60,000 nucleotides of DNA. Source: Tubiluchus corallicola. Lineage: Eukaryota; Priapulida; Priapulimorpha; Priapulimorphida; Tubiluchidae. The position numbers and the translations under genes are program-made. The stretch covers positions 129,001 to 189,000 of the forward strand of contig JAQGDQ010000311.1 in the NCBI GenBank assembly GCA_030141605.1. The letters are read 5' to 3'. This document shows, in pieces, positions 1 through 13,787 of the stretch (its first letter is position 1; the number at the start of each line of letters is the position of its first letter). The notes beneath the pieces are model-generated. The model was not told where the DNA came from. It made no database searches and saw only the letters and a list, made by a program, of their open reading frames with translations.

Positions 1-1010
1 GCCAAAAAAGTCTCAAGAGAGAAGTGCAATGCAAAGTCTGTCAAAACACTTGATAGTCATTTACTTAATTAATTTTGTCCATCAAAATATACAGCCAATC
101 TTATAGAGGAATATTGAAACTCAATCAATCAATCTGGATGACAGGATGCAATTTCAATATGCATATTTAAATTTTTTTATTCATATACATATCTTTCTTG
201 TATTTCTGGCCAACACATCGCTAGCTTCGGTAGTCAAATACAATGGTGCTAAAATAACAACTTACAAGAGTTTTTGTGCACAAATAGTTCAAAAATAAGT
301 CTGTTTTGATGATCAATTTAGCATATTAATTTACTGGTGCTTCCAAACCCAGAATTCTATGCATTGTATAACGATGAATCTGTTTGTCTTTGAACATGAT
401 TGTTCATCAGCGTGAATTTCTAAATTATGTATACACGTGTTGAGTTTTTCAGTATGTATATGCAACATTAAAGTCTAGGATTAGATATGGAATAAAATGA
501 ATCACTGCTGTTATATTAGCAACTCATCAACTATATGACTAGTTAGGTTACGTTTAGCCAACAGGATATAATGATTGGTTCAGGTGTTGCATCAATTAGC
601 TAACATTACAAGATGTTACAGGATGGAAGGAAGTAATTTTTTGTGCTCAGAAAGCATGATGTACACACGACGTGAAGCAATTACGCTGTTGCAATCTTGT
701 CCACTAGACTTTGTCACTAGGCAATGACGTGATAGTGACTTTATGATGAGGTGATTACGTAATGAAATTACAGTAATTATAAACTTAATGATTACAACTG
801 TAATGTTTCAGCAGGCACACCTTTTACTCTAGTGCACAAACTTTCATAACTTCGTTAATTAAATCACTCTTAATTTCTGATACAGAATCACCCATGAGAG
901 GATTTTATAAACGAAGTTTTTCCAGTTAGTTATTTAATTAATCAGTATATTGGATTTATGTGTAATAATAATTATATACCTTTTAATTATTAGGGTAATT
1001 AGAGATGTAA

Positions 1011-1349
1011 CTAGATTCGAACCTAAAATTATAGATTCGAATAATTCAGCATTTCATCCACAAACGTTCTTTATCACGAAAATGTTTGAAACAGTATGAA
1101 ATTAGAGCAATTTAACTGCAGTTTCTGTGCAAAATTTTTAACAAACTATTATCGCATTCACTGCACAACAAAATCAAGTGCTATGCATGATCTTTGTAAA
1201 ACCACTTTTTACTAGTGGTTCCAAAACTTGTTCGAAAATCTTTCAAACTCAATTCGAATTCGAAATACTGAAATTCGGTTGGATTCGAATTCGAAAGTCA
1301 CAAATTCGATTCGATTTCGCTTTCTGGTAGATAACATTCACCCCTATTA
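1011..1349 (+). mobile_element. TTCGAA-rich dispersed repeat, copy A
   Basis: Contains two TTCGAATTCGAA palindromic stretches, GATTCGATTCGATTTC, and ends TTCACCCCTAT. Homologous in reverse orientation to 47275–47620 (shared TTCTGTGCAAAATTTT, GCATGATCTTTGTAA and AAATACTGAA segments). The ATAGGGGTGA-type end suggests a hAT-like MITE, but only one clear end remains in each copy. Confidence 0.55.
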
Positions 1350-2682
1350 ATTACTTCATGCATGAATCATAAAAGTTAAAAAATCAATAATGCAAGTATG
1401 TACAAGTTGCATCCACATTACAGTAATTTGAACTGGGTAGTTAGAGGAAGCCTGATTGACAGCAAAATAATCTGAGGAAAGCTCAGAAACATTAAAAAAT
1501 CACTACCAAAAACTCCTGAGATATTATAAAATTTGTATCAATACTTAAGAATCGTAAAATTGTGATGGCAAAAGAGTTTCATAAAACACACAATGTTATG
1601 TGGAATAATATGCCAACTTCACGATGGTCTTAAATCTTCATTATCATTTAAAGTTTCTTGGTTACGAATATTTAAAAGCTTAAACTTATTAACGCAATGG
1701 ACTGGAAACAGTGTAAAAACAAGAAACTGTTGGTGCAATTAGAAGCCTGGATCAATATGCATAGAAGCTAAAAAACGGCAAGAACATAATGGCATAGAAA
1801 AGGCAAGTATAGAACGAGTATATTAAAAATAGCGCAATCTCATTTGGATTAGACCTGAATGCCATCTTCTATGACTGTGAGTGCTGAGTTAAAACACATA
1901 GAAAATGTGTCCTTAGAAAACTGCAAATTGAGTTGAAGCAAAGATAAGTTACTTCAAAGTAAATTACTCTTTTATTTATCTACTAGCGTACTTACCAAAA
2001 CTGGTAATACTGTTAATTTAGAAGTTTAAACCATCGCATATTATTCAACACACCACAAAGGAGCTAGAGAAATATCTTCATTGAAAGCAGATTTCACAGA
2101 CATAAAACTAAAGTGAGAATTTTCCTTGACTTGCAATAAACGAGGACATATTTTCCAGCCATTTCCATTGTGGCAACTGTCATTCCTATAATGCTTATCC
2201 ATTAAAACAGCAACGTTACAATCTGCACGATGAGCATGGGACTTTTCTGCAATAGATGTGCAGCTAAACAACAGCTTTGTGAGTTAAACAAGATTGAAGC
2301 TAGTATTCAAAGCTATAAAATATAAATAGCTATGAATGTTATCATCTTTTACAGCTCATCAAAGAATTCACAGAATGACAGTCCTGCACAGAATAATACA
2401 GGGACAAATACTAGCACCAATGAGAATCAAATGGTGATCTTCCTAATAGTATTGCATCACAGGGGGACTAAGAGAGTGAAAAGGTCAAATTTAAACCAAC
2501 TGTGTGTTTTCGTAGCAGTCAGGAGCTTTGGTAGATCCTAGACTCTACTGCATTTCAACTGTAGTGGAGATTCAATTCATTGAAGATTCTCTTTCACCGC
2601 GGAAGCAGAATTACTAACTCTGCTAAGAGAAGCAATGAAATTATACTTCTAGACCGCAAATAAATTATTATATCATCTCATG
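1350..2682. other. Intergenic, no supported gene
   Basis: Small open frames at 2041–2271 (minus, 76 codons) and 2332–2541 (plus, 69 codons) each lie after an acceptor-like sequence but show no family resemblance. Otherwise featureless AT-rich DNA. Confidence 0.4.
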
Positions 2683-4466
2683 TGCTTATAAATCCAGCAG
2701 ACCAGGTTATACACAACATAAGATGGCAACTTCAGCAGAGCAAAGAACCTGACCCTTGCTTCTTCTGTGACAAGGGCATATGTACTTATAAATCCAGCAG
2801 ACCAGGTCATACACAACATAAGATAGCAACTTCAGCAGAGCAAAGAACCTAACCCTTGCTACTTCTGTGACAAAGGCATATGTACTTATAAATCCAGCAG
2901 ACCAGGTCATACACAACACAAGATGGTGACTTCAGCAGAGCAAAGAACCTAACCCTTGCTACTTCTGTGACAAGGGCATATGTACTTATAAATCCAGCAG
3001 ACCAGGTCATACACAACATAAGATGGCGACTTCAGCAGACCAAAGAACCTGACCCTTGCTTCTTCTGTGACAAGGGCATATGTACTTATAAATCCAGCAG
3101 ACCAAGTCATACACAACACAAGATGGTGACTTCAGCAGACCAAAGAACCTGACCCTTGCTACTGCTGTGACAAGGGCATATGTACTTATAAATCCAGCAG
3201 ACCAGGTCATACACAACATAAGATGGCAACTTCAGCAGACCAAAGAACCTGACCCTTGCTTCTTCTGTGACAAGGGCATATGCACTTATAAATCCAGCAG
3301 ACCAGGTCATACACAACACAAGATGGTGACTTCAGCAGAGCAAAGAACCTAACCCTTGCTACTTCTGTGACAAGGGCATATGTACTTATAAATCCATAAA
3401 TCCAGCAGACCAGGTTATACACAACATAAGATGGCGACTTCAGCAGACCAAAGAACCTAACCCTTGCTACTTCTGTGACAAGGGCATATGTACTTATAAA
3501 TCCAGCAGACCAGGTCATACACAACATAAGATGGCAACTTCAGCAGACTAAAGCACCTGACCCTTGCTACTACTGTGACAAGGGCATATGTACTTATAAA
3601 TCCAGCAGACCAGGTCATACACAACATAAGATGGCAACTTCAGCAGACCAAAGAACCTGACCCTTGCTACTTCTATGACAAGGGCATATGCACTTATAAA
3701 TCCAGCAGACCAGGTCATACACAACACAAGATGGCAACTTCAGCAGAGCAAAGAACCTGACCCTTGCTACTTCTGTGACAAGGGCATATGTACTTATAAA
3801 TCCAGCAGACCAGGTCATACACAACATAAGATGGCAGACTAGGTCATATACAACATAAGATGGCAACTTCAGCAGACCAAAGAACCTGACCCTTGCTACT
3901 TCTGTGACAAGGGCATATGTGCTTATAAATCCAGCAGACCAGGTCATACACAACATAAGATGGCAACTTAAGCAGAGCAAAGACCTGACCCTTGCTTCTT
4001 CTGTGACAAGGGCATATGCACTTATAAATCCAGCAGACCAGGTCATACACAACACAAGATGGTGACTTCAGCAGAGCAAAGAACCTAACCCTTGCTACTT
4101 CTGTGACAAGGGCATATGTACTTATAAATCCAACAGACCAGGTCTTACACAACATAAGATGGTGACTTCAGCAGACCAAAGAACCTAACCCTTGCTACTT
4201 CTGTGACAAGGGCATATGTACTTACAAATCCAGCAGACCAGGTTATGCACAACATAAGATGGTGACTTCAGCAGACCAAAGAACCTAACCCTTGCTACTT
4301 CTGTGATAAGGGCATATGTGCTTATAAATCCAGCAGACCAGGCCATACACAACATAAGATGGCAACTTAAGCAGACCAAAGAACCTAACCCTTGCTACTT
4401 CTGTGACAAGGGCATATGTGCTTATAAATCCAACAGACCAGGTTATACACAACATAAGAGGGCGAC
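2683..4466. repeat. 100-bp tandem array (~18 copies)
   Basis: Direct repeats of about 100 bp, unit marked by CTTATAAATCCAGCAGACCA, CATACACAACATAAGATGG and TTCTGTGACAAGGGCATATG. Irregularities: an 8-bp AAATCCAT insertion near 3390 and a shortened unit near 3830. Because 100 is not a multiple of 3, the open frames here rotate and are not genes. Confidence 0.97.
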
Positions 4467-5025
4467 TGCTAAGCGAACCATTTCCAACAATCGATGCTAA
4501 CAATGGAGAAGTTGTGGACAGAAATCATATTCTCATGATAACAAGATTATCAGCACTTACACATCATGTGATATCTTTATCTAACAGAATGAGAATTCTT
4601 TATGGCTTGTGACAATAGGGGTAGCTGTGATGAAGATCTAATGATGTGCAGCAACGACTGACACAAATGTAAACATTAAACAGCTAATATATTTTGTCAT
4701 ACCCAATATTACAGACGTATGATAAGCTGCATCTAATATTACTAGATACTAACTAGCAGTGATTTCATTATATTGTATCGTGTAGGTTCTGCACGAGTTA
4801 CGCCATGGCGATATTGTCTAATAGCAGATTGAATTACATTGACTACACCATAAAGACATGTTGAAAATTGGTGGAGCGCAAATATGTTATTAATGTGTGA
4901 TGCGCAAATGTAAATGTACTAGACAAGCTGACATACCCTGCATAATTTTTAAATACAAATCTGAGATATCGAGTTGTATAAAGTACTGTATATGTGTTAC
5001 AACTTAGTTAAAATCGTTCACTTAC

Positions 5026-5076
5026 CTGCACAAATACATTTAGATTTCCACATGTTTCAGTGCCAACCAGGTGTTT
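5026..5076 (-). other. Candidate minus-strand exon (unidentified)
   Basis: 51 nt with a very strong acceptor (ten T, then CAG) and a near-perfect donor CAG/GTAAGTG; phase-0 frame KHLVGTETCGNLNVFVQ. Splice signals are the best of any unassigned segment in the window. Could be a real coding exon or an exon of a non-coding transcript. Product not recognised. Confidence 0.35.
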
Positions 5077-5710
5077 CTGAAAAAAAAAACATACATTTCC
5101 TGTGAGATATGAAGTCAAATTCATTGAAAGAGCCTGAATGATTCCAAGGTTGTAACTGGACAAAGATCTATATTTACAGTCAACGAGAAATGAACAACAT
5201 TTCCCTATAAGCTACTACAAGCAACTCTTAAATTTTTAAAGATTACGATACTAAGATGACACAAATAATTAATTATATAAACAACTGTTTAAGCCAACAC
5301 AGGTGAACCTGAGATTTGAACTTGGAATGGCCAACCTATATAGCATCAGTATCTTAACAACATGGTCTCTGCAATACCAATATAGGCTATATTATTAATC
5401 ATAAGAGCGATCGGTTCAGGGGAATTTCAGGGTAATAATTGATTGCAAGTTTGCAACTTGATCAATATGGCTATCCATTAACATCAATTTCCGAAGAATA
5501 AAACTACATGTACATATTTTTTACCTTCAAAATAGCTGAGATCACATAATTTAATCATAATCCAAGCACAAAATAAATGTTTTCACTGTTTAACAGATTG
5601 AAAAGCGATGAGTACTTTTGATAATTTTTTTATCAACTACTTTAGGTTGTGATTATTAACTACTACTGACCAGCATTACTTATTATAAAGAAAATCTTAA
5701 AATAAAAAGA

Positions 5711-5948
5711 TGCTTTTAAGATGGATTGGGCATATGCTTAGACTACCTGATGATATTCCAGTGAAGATAGCTCTTCAACAAGCCATAGAACCAGCTAAAA
5801 AAACCTGCAGGAGGACAAATGTTAAGATACTTAGATTTTGCACAGAAAGATTTAAACACTTCAGCACTGATCCTTAGAAACAAATGCACTTGAGGCATTG
5901 CAGCGAGTGGGGAGTCCTGGCATAGGGAGATGAACAGAATTCATTAGA
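5711..5948 (+). pseudogene. Broken LINE reverse-transcriptase C-terminus
   Basis: Reads LLRWIGHMLRLPDDIPVKIA and EPAKK, then after a frameshift GGQMLRYLDFAQKDLN, then a stop, then SWHREMNRIH. This is the well-known R-W-x-GH-x-x-R-x-P-D-D tail of non-LTR retrotransposons. Frameshift and internal stop show it is dead. No upstream RT domain is seen. Confidence 0.75.
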
Positions 5949-8648
5949 TAATGATAAATTTCTTTGATCTATCAAGGTTTAATCATTATTGAGTGATCTA
6001 ACCACAGCGCCACAAAACCAACAAAAATATTTTGGTACCGAGGTCCTAAATTTGCAAGAATGGTTTTACTCATAAATGGTTCTGGTTCAAATTTAAACTC
6101 TGCACAACTTTGTCCTTCTCTTTCTTCAACAAATAACTATTGCTTTAATTATTGTAAATGCTGATTCACAGCAACAGAAAAATTTATTAATTTTGGCTTA
6201 TAACATTTAAAATCAATAGATAGTTAATTACTAGACATTACACAACGTAGCAGCAGTTTCGATTAATTCAGACCACTTAATGATGCACTAACTGTGTATT
6301 ACAATGGTCTATGGCGCTCTATGCAAACGGAATACTAATGACTTAAGAATGCAAATTGTATATTGATACAGAGGAGTCAGCAGAAATGAGCATACAGTCT
6401 TAAAGACAAAATCAGTTAGATAAAGTGCTGCTTCAGTAAAGTGAAGTTTATTTATTCATTCTCAACTATTCTAATGAGACTCATCTACGCCATCTTGTCT
6501 CCGTGTAGCTATTACAGGTTTATGCTAAATGCTAAATGGTAATGTTGTCAATTAACTCCAAATCAGATTACGGAAATTTTATGAACATTTTTGAAATCCT
6601 TCAGTCTACTACTCGTCTGTGTACAGGTTTCGTTTGTCGCAGAAATTTCGCTTGACTTTCAATATGATTCTGTTCTTTTTCGTAATTTTAAGAAAACACA
6701 TACGAGATTTTCACCAAAACAGAAGAAAAATATTAGGCGTATTGTCAACCTTAGTCTCCAACTTGTGTCACTGATTTGGTTTGCCTTACCTTTGAGTTAA
6801 GTAGTAAAAAGCTGATGCCATGAACATTTCAATTTGCCAATTACCTCGGTTTCTGTTCGACCAAGTTACATTAGACAAACTAGCTAGGCCTAATCATTAA
6901 TTTCTGCATATATTATGAAAATTGTTATCATTTTAATGAAAGTGTTATTAATTTGAACAGTCACATTCTGTGTGCCTATACGAAGCGCAGTGAAACTTTT
7001 ACTCATTAATTGAGCTGACAGCACAAATCGTACAGAATGACAGAAATCGAAATTGACAAGTTCAAATATTTGGTTTGCATAGTGTAGAATAAATACTGCA
7101 CTTGACAAGATGACATTGAAACAACAAATGCACATAATTCTCCCTGTATCGAAGTGAGAGCTTGAAATAGAGAATCCAATGACTAAATAATTTCCAGAAT
7201 TTCATACTCAAGTCCCTTGCATGACTTCACACAGCTACACATTCATGTAATAACAATTCTCACAGTCATCTAGAACTGCATAATTGCACTGAAACCACAC
7301 TAAACGATTTTTCAGTTTTATATTTAAATATTTAGATATTTGTTTATTAGTGTCAAAAATACATACAAGACATATATACAATTTCAATTATGAAATATAA
7401 TGACGCTATAATTATACAAACAAAACAATTACTATAACACAAATATCGTTAAATCTTCCTGTTAGTAATATTAGTTATTTATAACTAATTTATAACTAGT
7501 AAACAAATGTGAAAATGTGCTTATGTGGTGAACATGTTACACTTCACGTAAAAACAACAAAACAGAAACTTCTAGAAATGTTATAAAAATAATGAAAACA
7601 TTAAAATGTGAACTGCCAAATTAATTGCAAGAGAAGATTAGTGTTCACAAATTACACACTTAATTTCCTGTGGCTATTGATTAATTCTTTTATGCTTCAG
7701 TTCAATTATGCATGCAAAATAAACTTGACATGTGGGTAAAGTCTGCAAATGACAGCACTACTCGACCCTGTGAGAACTAAATTTGCACTTCTGGAGGTAC
7801 AAAACAGGGTCAGTAGCTTAGAAAAATGAGTCTACAATACACTAGTTTAGTTAGAAAACGTGCCTCTGTTCTCTACGTGGTGCAAGTTTTAGCAGTTTAG
7901 CTAAAGTCTGCAATGACTAACGCTTCTGTTTAAAAATTCGCCAATTTTATTAGATTATGGACCAGGAAAGCTCTCTTTTAGTTTAGTTTAAACTTTAGAA
8001 CTAAAATGGTAACTCCTAAAGAACATTGATGTCTAAGAAAGACCGAAGGGACCATAGCTCTTAAGCTTCAAGTCTACAGCTAAGAAGCTGCTCTGAGCAG
8101 AAAAGAGTTTGTGATTGCAGCCATGTTTAGAATGCAGCGACATCTGTATTGTTTTTTATTAAAAAACAACTCAGCAAAGTATCAACTGACAATGCGGTTA
8201 GCTGGGTCATCAATGCAAAACTGATCAACGAGGCACACTTATTAATTTTATGTGTCTACGTGTGAGTACGACGCATGTTTTACTATTACACATGTTGTAA
8301 ATTGTTTCACGAATAAGGACAGAAAATTATTAACTTTCGAAAGTATTTTATTCCTTCAAAAAGCACGTTTATTCATTTCTCTTTTTACACTCCTCTAATA
8401 CCAATGATGAACGAAGTTTAAAGACAATGAGCAGTCTTAATTTTGTCGAAATAAACCATAAATGATGTCTGTAATGAATTATTAAGGGTTCACTGGCTGA
8501 AACTAGTTGGTCAGCATCTACCAGTGTAATGACAGGTAACACGCTATATGTTTCATAATGGATGTAATCTCTGCACTATGTGTTCATCAATTTCACTGCT
8601 TGCAGACTTATGCAGACCCTTAAAAATTGTTAAAACATTTATTCTTAC

Positions 8649-8699
8649 CATCAGTGGACAATGCTCAAACAAGCGATGAAGAAAGCAATAATGCTGCTG
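8649..8699 (-). other. Candidate minus-strand exon (unidentified)
   Basis: 51 nt with acceptor AAACTGCAG and donor ATG/GTAAGA, phase-0 frame QQHYCFLHRLFEHCPLM. The acceptor position is ambiguous within a CAG repeat. Not recognised. Confidence 0.22.
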
Positions 8700-9185
8700 C
8701 TGCAGTTTGGGCAAATACTGGCTGATCATCGACGATCAAATCAATGGAAGAAAATTGTTTGTAATTCTTGTAATAACAGCAAAACACGTTATTACATTTA
8801 TATCTACAATTTACACAGCCAAAGTTCATGAGAAAAATTTTGCTTTCAGCATTGCTCTATGCACAAAACCCACCAAGAACTTTGAAAAAGTTAAGTCAAT
8901 CTAAGGTACATTGGAAGAAGCAATAAAGATGACTGCTCCACATTTTGGTGGCAATTTAGAGTTCGCAGCCTCAACGTGAGTTTTAACATAAAGCAGTGCG
9001 TGGTGGTTTTTGGTAAAGTTCAGCCATCCACCTGCAGCAACATGATAAAACTTACAGAACTGTCAAGTGATGCTCATTTTGTGGAAATGATTTTTCCATA
9101 TTTTTCAACCCAATCCACTTTGACAAATCAGTGTACAACTTAAAATTATTGTGCTGGCTGCTGCCATCTTTGCATCTTTCTTCAG

Positions 9186-9480
9186 TGCTGTTGCTTGTTG
9201 TTGTTATTGTTGTTGTTGTCACTGTTATAGTCGTTGTTATTTTTGCTGTTGCTGTTGCTGCTGCTGTTCCTATTGTTGTATTTTTGCATCTTTCTTCACT
9301 GCTGTTGTTGTTGCTACTGTTGCTGCTGCTGTTGTTGTTGTTATTGTTGTTGTTGTTATTGTCGTTGTTGTTGTTGCTGTTGCTGCTAGTGTTGCTATTG
9401 TTGTTATTTTCATTGTTGTTGTCACTGTTGCTGCTGTTGCTCTTGTTGTTGTTATTGTCGTTATTGTTGTTACTAATGTT
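9186..9480. repeat. (TTG)n-rich trinucleotide tract
   Basis: About 300 bp of interrupted GTT/GCT triplets. Open in several frames on both strands (poly-Leu, poly-Asn, poly-Val readings), which is the usual artefact of a triplet repeat. No conserved flanking frame. Confidence 0.93.
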
Positions 9481-10141
9481 CATGTTCATGTACTGGCAAA
9501 GCTCCATCTGTGTGTGTGTGAATGAATTCTCTTAACTATAACTAAACAAGTTTCCTCACAAGGAAGGACCTTGCCACCTGCTGCAGGACACGGTCTCCTT
9601 ATAGGCAAACAGGAAACACTATCCTTTAAACCTAATGGATACCCACTTAGGCACCACTATATTCCACAGTTTTCCTTTTCTAATACAAGTTCTTAATATA
9701 CTGTAATATTAACAACTGTGCAGGTTTTACGATTACGTACACCTGCAAAGTACTGCTTATATGGCAAGCTTTATTACATAGATCAATACATGCCAGAAAA
9801 AGCAAGAAATATTTTGCGTTTTTCTGCTGAAAAGTATCAAATAATGACGTGAACTGAGGATTATAGCACTGAGTATTATCCCAGCTTTTAGAAAAATAAA
9901 TTCAAAATGATTTCCTTATTTTTACGTTTTATGTACTGCCGATAATATAATATAAAAGTGCTAATAAATCTTTTATTGACCTATCAGATGCAGATCCGTT
10001 AACTAACCACAAAAGCATTAATCTATGGTTAACTTGGCGACGTTAAATTACCAAGTCATTTCCATTACGTTTCACACACAACGGAGCAGAATTTAACCAA
10101 CATTCCAAAGGCTAAGTAACCATAGTTCATAAATAGCTTAC

Positions 10142-10207
10142 TTGTTTGAAATCAATAAGTGTTCTTTCAAAAGCCCGATTTTGTAGCGTAAAATCAAATC
10201 GAGGCAT
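10142..10207 (-). other. Candidate minus-strand exon (unidentified)
   Basis: 66 nt bounded by acceptor TTTGCCGTAG and donor CAA/GTAAGC. It is open in a phase-0 frame reading MPRFDFTLQNRAFERTLI then DFKQ, which has ordinary protein composition. I do not recognise the sequence. Short splice-bounded frames do arise by chance in AT-rich DNA. Confidence 0.25.
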
Positions 10208-12711
10208 CTACGGCAAATTCGGGTTATAAGTATGTAGGTAATAAACACAATAAGTAAATATTTACTAGCTAAGTTATGTAATAAGATTACAAAATAAAGA
10301 GAAATAATAACAAACACAAAAATAAGATGGGCTGACATAGTCATCCACTAAACAGCAAACTCAGTTTAAAACTTCAGCAGAAATACAGAAAATAGTACAT
10401 CTCTCCTGTAACGTATTACACCTATTATTTCACTTTAATATTCAATAAATTTATACGTCACTTTCTCTTGCGTAATAAAGTACATTATATAATCACTGAT
10501 TAGGAAATGAAGCTAGAGAAGGGGTGACGAGAGAGTAAATTTGGTTTGATTTGATTTAACTCCTTACTGCAAACTCTTGGTTCATATAAACAAAAATACA
10601 TTCAGGACAAAATATTACATACAACAGTTATAAATATTTACAATTATAATGACTTAATTAGTGACACACAAACTAAATGAATGAATAGACTATAAAAAAA
10701 TGACATCGGCAAGGCATTACTGAAAATCCAGAGCCTAAGCAGCCACTCCTCATAGGTCACCTACTAACATACACAGCTCAGCTTTCTTCTTCTAAAAGTG
10801 ATTTTCTCTTTTTGTTATTTTATAATCGAAGTTTGGGGTGAATAAATTTTCACTCTGACTCAAATGTTCCTTTATCATTTACAGCTTACTGCAGATATCC
10901 AGGATGTATGAGTCAGTAGCTAGGCCCGGGGAAGTATCCCCCAGTTTAACTTACTCAGCCTACACTCTTTTGTTACGAGAATATCTGAGCTTTTAATAAA
11001 AACACCCAGAGAAGCGAAATCGTGATATAACGAGATTTGCAGCTCGAGGTGATTGCCCATTCATCAGAGCTGTTGAAGCGGCGTGCAATTATGCGACCTT
11101 TATGTCTTGTCACATGGAAAAATTGATTGCGCGAAGCATAAAAAAACTGTAGATGAACGAGCTTTTGTTGAAGCCATATATTGCATACATCATACAACGA
11201 ACGTAATCTGAGGAAATATTATTTTTCATACAGTTCAGCAGACTAAAAACTAGACTTTACAGGCACAGGTGTCCACGAAACTACGTTAAGTGTGATTAAA
11301 CACCTTTTAGCGAAAGAAACAATCGCAAACAATAGCAGGTGAAACTGCTCAGAAGTGATTTTCCAAGCGAACAAGCGTCCATTTTAACTGGATCCCGCTC
11401 TGATTTTAATTTCGGTGGCTAAGCACAGTCCACTTTCTTATTCATACCATGAGATTTCCATAAAGTCCAATACGTCAACAGTCATTCTCATACCTTAAAC
11501 TAGATGACAAGCATGCTTTTCTGAATCAGTACAGTTGAGAAACTTCTCAGTAAACAATGGTAAAATTACGATGCCATCATGTGTTTAGTAAAGACATGAG
11601 CGGTTAACAAGAACTCTAATGTCAAAGATGATGACTATCGTGCCAGAGTTCATTCATCATTATTCCTTATTCGTTTGCATTCGCTCAGCTATAGCGCACC
11701 AATTTCCTTTGCTTGAAAAATACTCCTCGTTTCCTCACACAAAATCGACTTTGAATGCGGAGCTTGACAAAATCCACCTTTACGATACCTTATCAAACTT
11801 GATGCAAAAAGGTTAGCCATTACTACCTGATTGTGGAACGTAATTTGTTGCAAACGGTCACAGCTGAGGAGGTTCTTTCCTGGACACACCCCACTGAATG
11901 TTCCACATCACAAAGTTATGTGACATCAGGGAATGTTCGCAATTTCCTTTTGATGGACTGTTTTATGTGGCTCGTTAAAACGTTCCACTTACGCATTCCG
12001 AGGAATAAGAGTGACCCAACGGTATTGTCAACTTTATGTCGTCTAGTGATACATAAGACTCAATCGGAAGCTTGCTTTCCACACAAGTGCCAGTTCCATT
12101 AATACTAATAGTATCGACATTTACTGCGCGTACAAATTTTCTTCCTCAAAGTCAAACCCAATGATGGATAGCAGGAACTGAGCCACCATCAATCATCTGT
12201 GTTTCCTTTTTCGAGTTTGTCGAATTGTTGCACTGAATTCACAACTATGTACCTGAACATTAGACAAATTAAACACCACAGCTACAAGTTTATCAGCAAA
12301 CGAACAGCGCACAGCAATAGAGTTTCAGTTGTGCATGTCTATCAATAGCCGGGCTGCATCAACAAGCATTTCGGCATGTTCCACATCTGCAATTATTCTA
12401 CGTGCTCAACAAACTAGACACGCCGTCAATTACGTTTACAAGCGAAGTGAGAAACTGAACTTAGCTAATTAATTAATGAAATTATTTGCACCATTTCAAT
12501 AAATTTACACAAGTTCATTCGACATTGCGACAGACAAACAATATTCCACATTGTTGGGGATCCACAGCCACAACTATGCAAGTTTATCCGCAAACATTTA
12601 CATTTTCGCATATTTACCAGCAGATTAATTATTAACCACAGCCACAATAATTTGATACGTCAGTCAGTAGACGAACTACGCGCCAGTTTCATCACATTCA
12701 ATTCTGCATCA

Positions 12712-13787
12712 CAAGAATCAACTCATCACACGGTTAACACTTATTAAATCCAGCAGTTCTAGCTGTTTGTCTCAATTCTGCAAGAACCACCAAGAGTCAA
12801 CTCATCACACAGTTATCACTTATTAAATCAAGCAGTTCTAGCTGTTTGTCTCAATTTTGCAAGAACTGCCAAGAGTCAACTCATCACACAGTTATCGCTT
12901 ATTAAATCAAGTAGTTCTAGCTGTTTGTCTCAATTCTGCATCACAAGAGTCAACTCATCACACAGTTATCACTTATTAAATCCAGCAGTTCTAGCTGTTT
13001 GTCTCAATTCTGCAAGAACCACCAAGAGTCAACTCATCACACAGTTATCACTTATTAAATCAAGCAGTTCTAGCTGTTTGTCTCAATTCTGCATCACAAG
13101 AGTCAACTCATCACACAGTTATCACTTATTAAATCAAGCAGTTCTAGCTGTTTGTCTCAATTCTGCAAGAACCACCAAGAGTCAACTCATCACACAGTTA
13201 TCACTTATTAAATCCAGCAGTTCTAGCTGTTTGTCTCAATTCTGCAAGAACCACCAAGAGTCAACTCATCACACGGTTATCACTTATTAAATCCAGCAGT
13301 TGTAGCTGTTTGTCTCAATTCTGCAAGAACCGCCAAGAGTCAACTCATCACACGGTTATCACTTATTAAATCAAGCAGTTCTAGCTGTTTGTCTCAATTT
13401 TGCAAGAACTGCCAAGAGTCAACTCATCACACAGTTATCGCTTATTAAATCAAGTAGTTCTAGCTGTTTGTCTCAATTCTGCATGAATCGCCAAGAGTCA
13501 ACTCATCACACAGTTATCACTTATTAAATCCAGCAGTTGTAGCTGTTTGTCTCAATTCTGCAAGAACCACCAAGAGTCAACTCATCACACAGTTATCACT
13601 TGTTAAATCCAGCAGTTCTAGCTGTTTGTCTCAATTCTGCAAGAACCCCCAAGAGTCAACTCATCACACAGTTATCACTTATTAAATCAAGCAGTTCTAG
13701 CTGTTTGTCTCAATTCTGCAAGAACCACCAAGAGTCAACTCATCACACAGTTATCACTTATTAAATCAAGCAGTTCTAGCTGTTTGT
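12712..13787. repeat. 79/70-bp tandem array (~14 copies)
   Basis: Unit of 79 bp with CAAGAGTCAACTCATCACAC, GTTATCACTTATTAAATC and AGCAGTTCTAGCTGTTTGTC. Some units are about 70 bp because the AAGAACCACC block is replaced by ATCAC. Higher-order mixing of A/G variants suggests recombination between units. Not coding. Confidence 0.97.

Noticed and set aside
2707-4612. Many ORFs of 60–146 codons sharing similar peptides
   Set aside because: All arise from the 100-bp array; frames rotate between units and occur on both strands.
5285-5370. tRNA-like sequence on the minus strand (GTTCAAATCTC box B-like)
   Set aside because: No convincing box A or cloverleaf could be drawn; at most an old tRNA-derived SINE.
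9052-9535. ORFs of 124–151 codons on both strands
   Set aside because: Poly-Asn, poly-Leu and poly-Val readings of a trinucleotide tract with no conserved domain.
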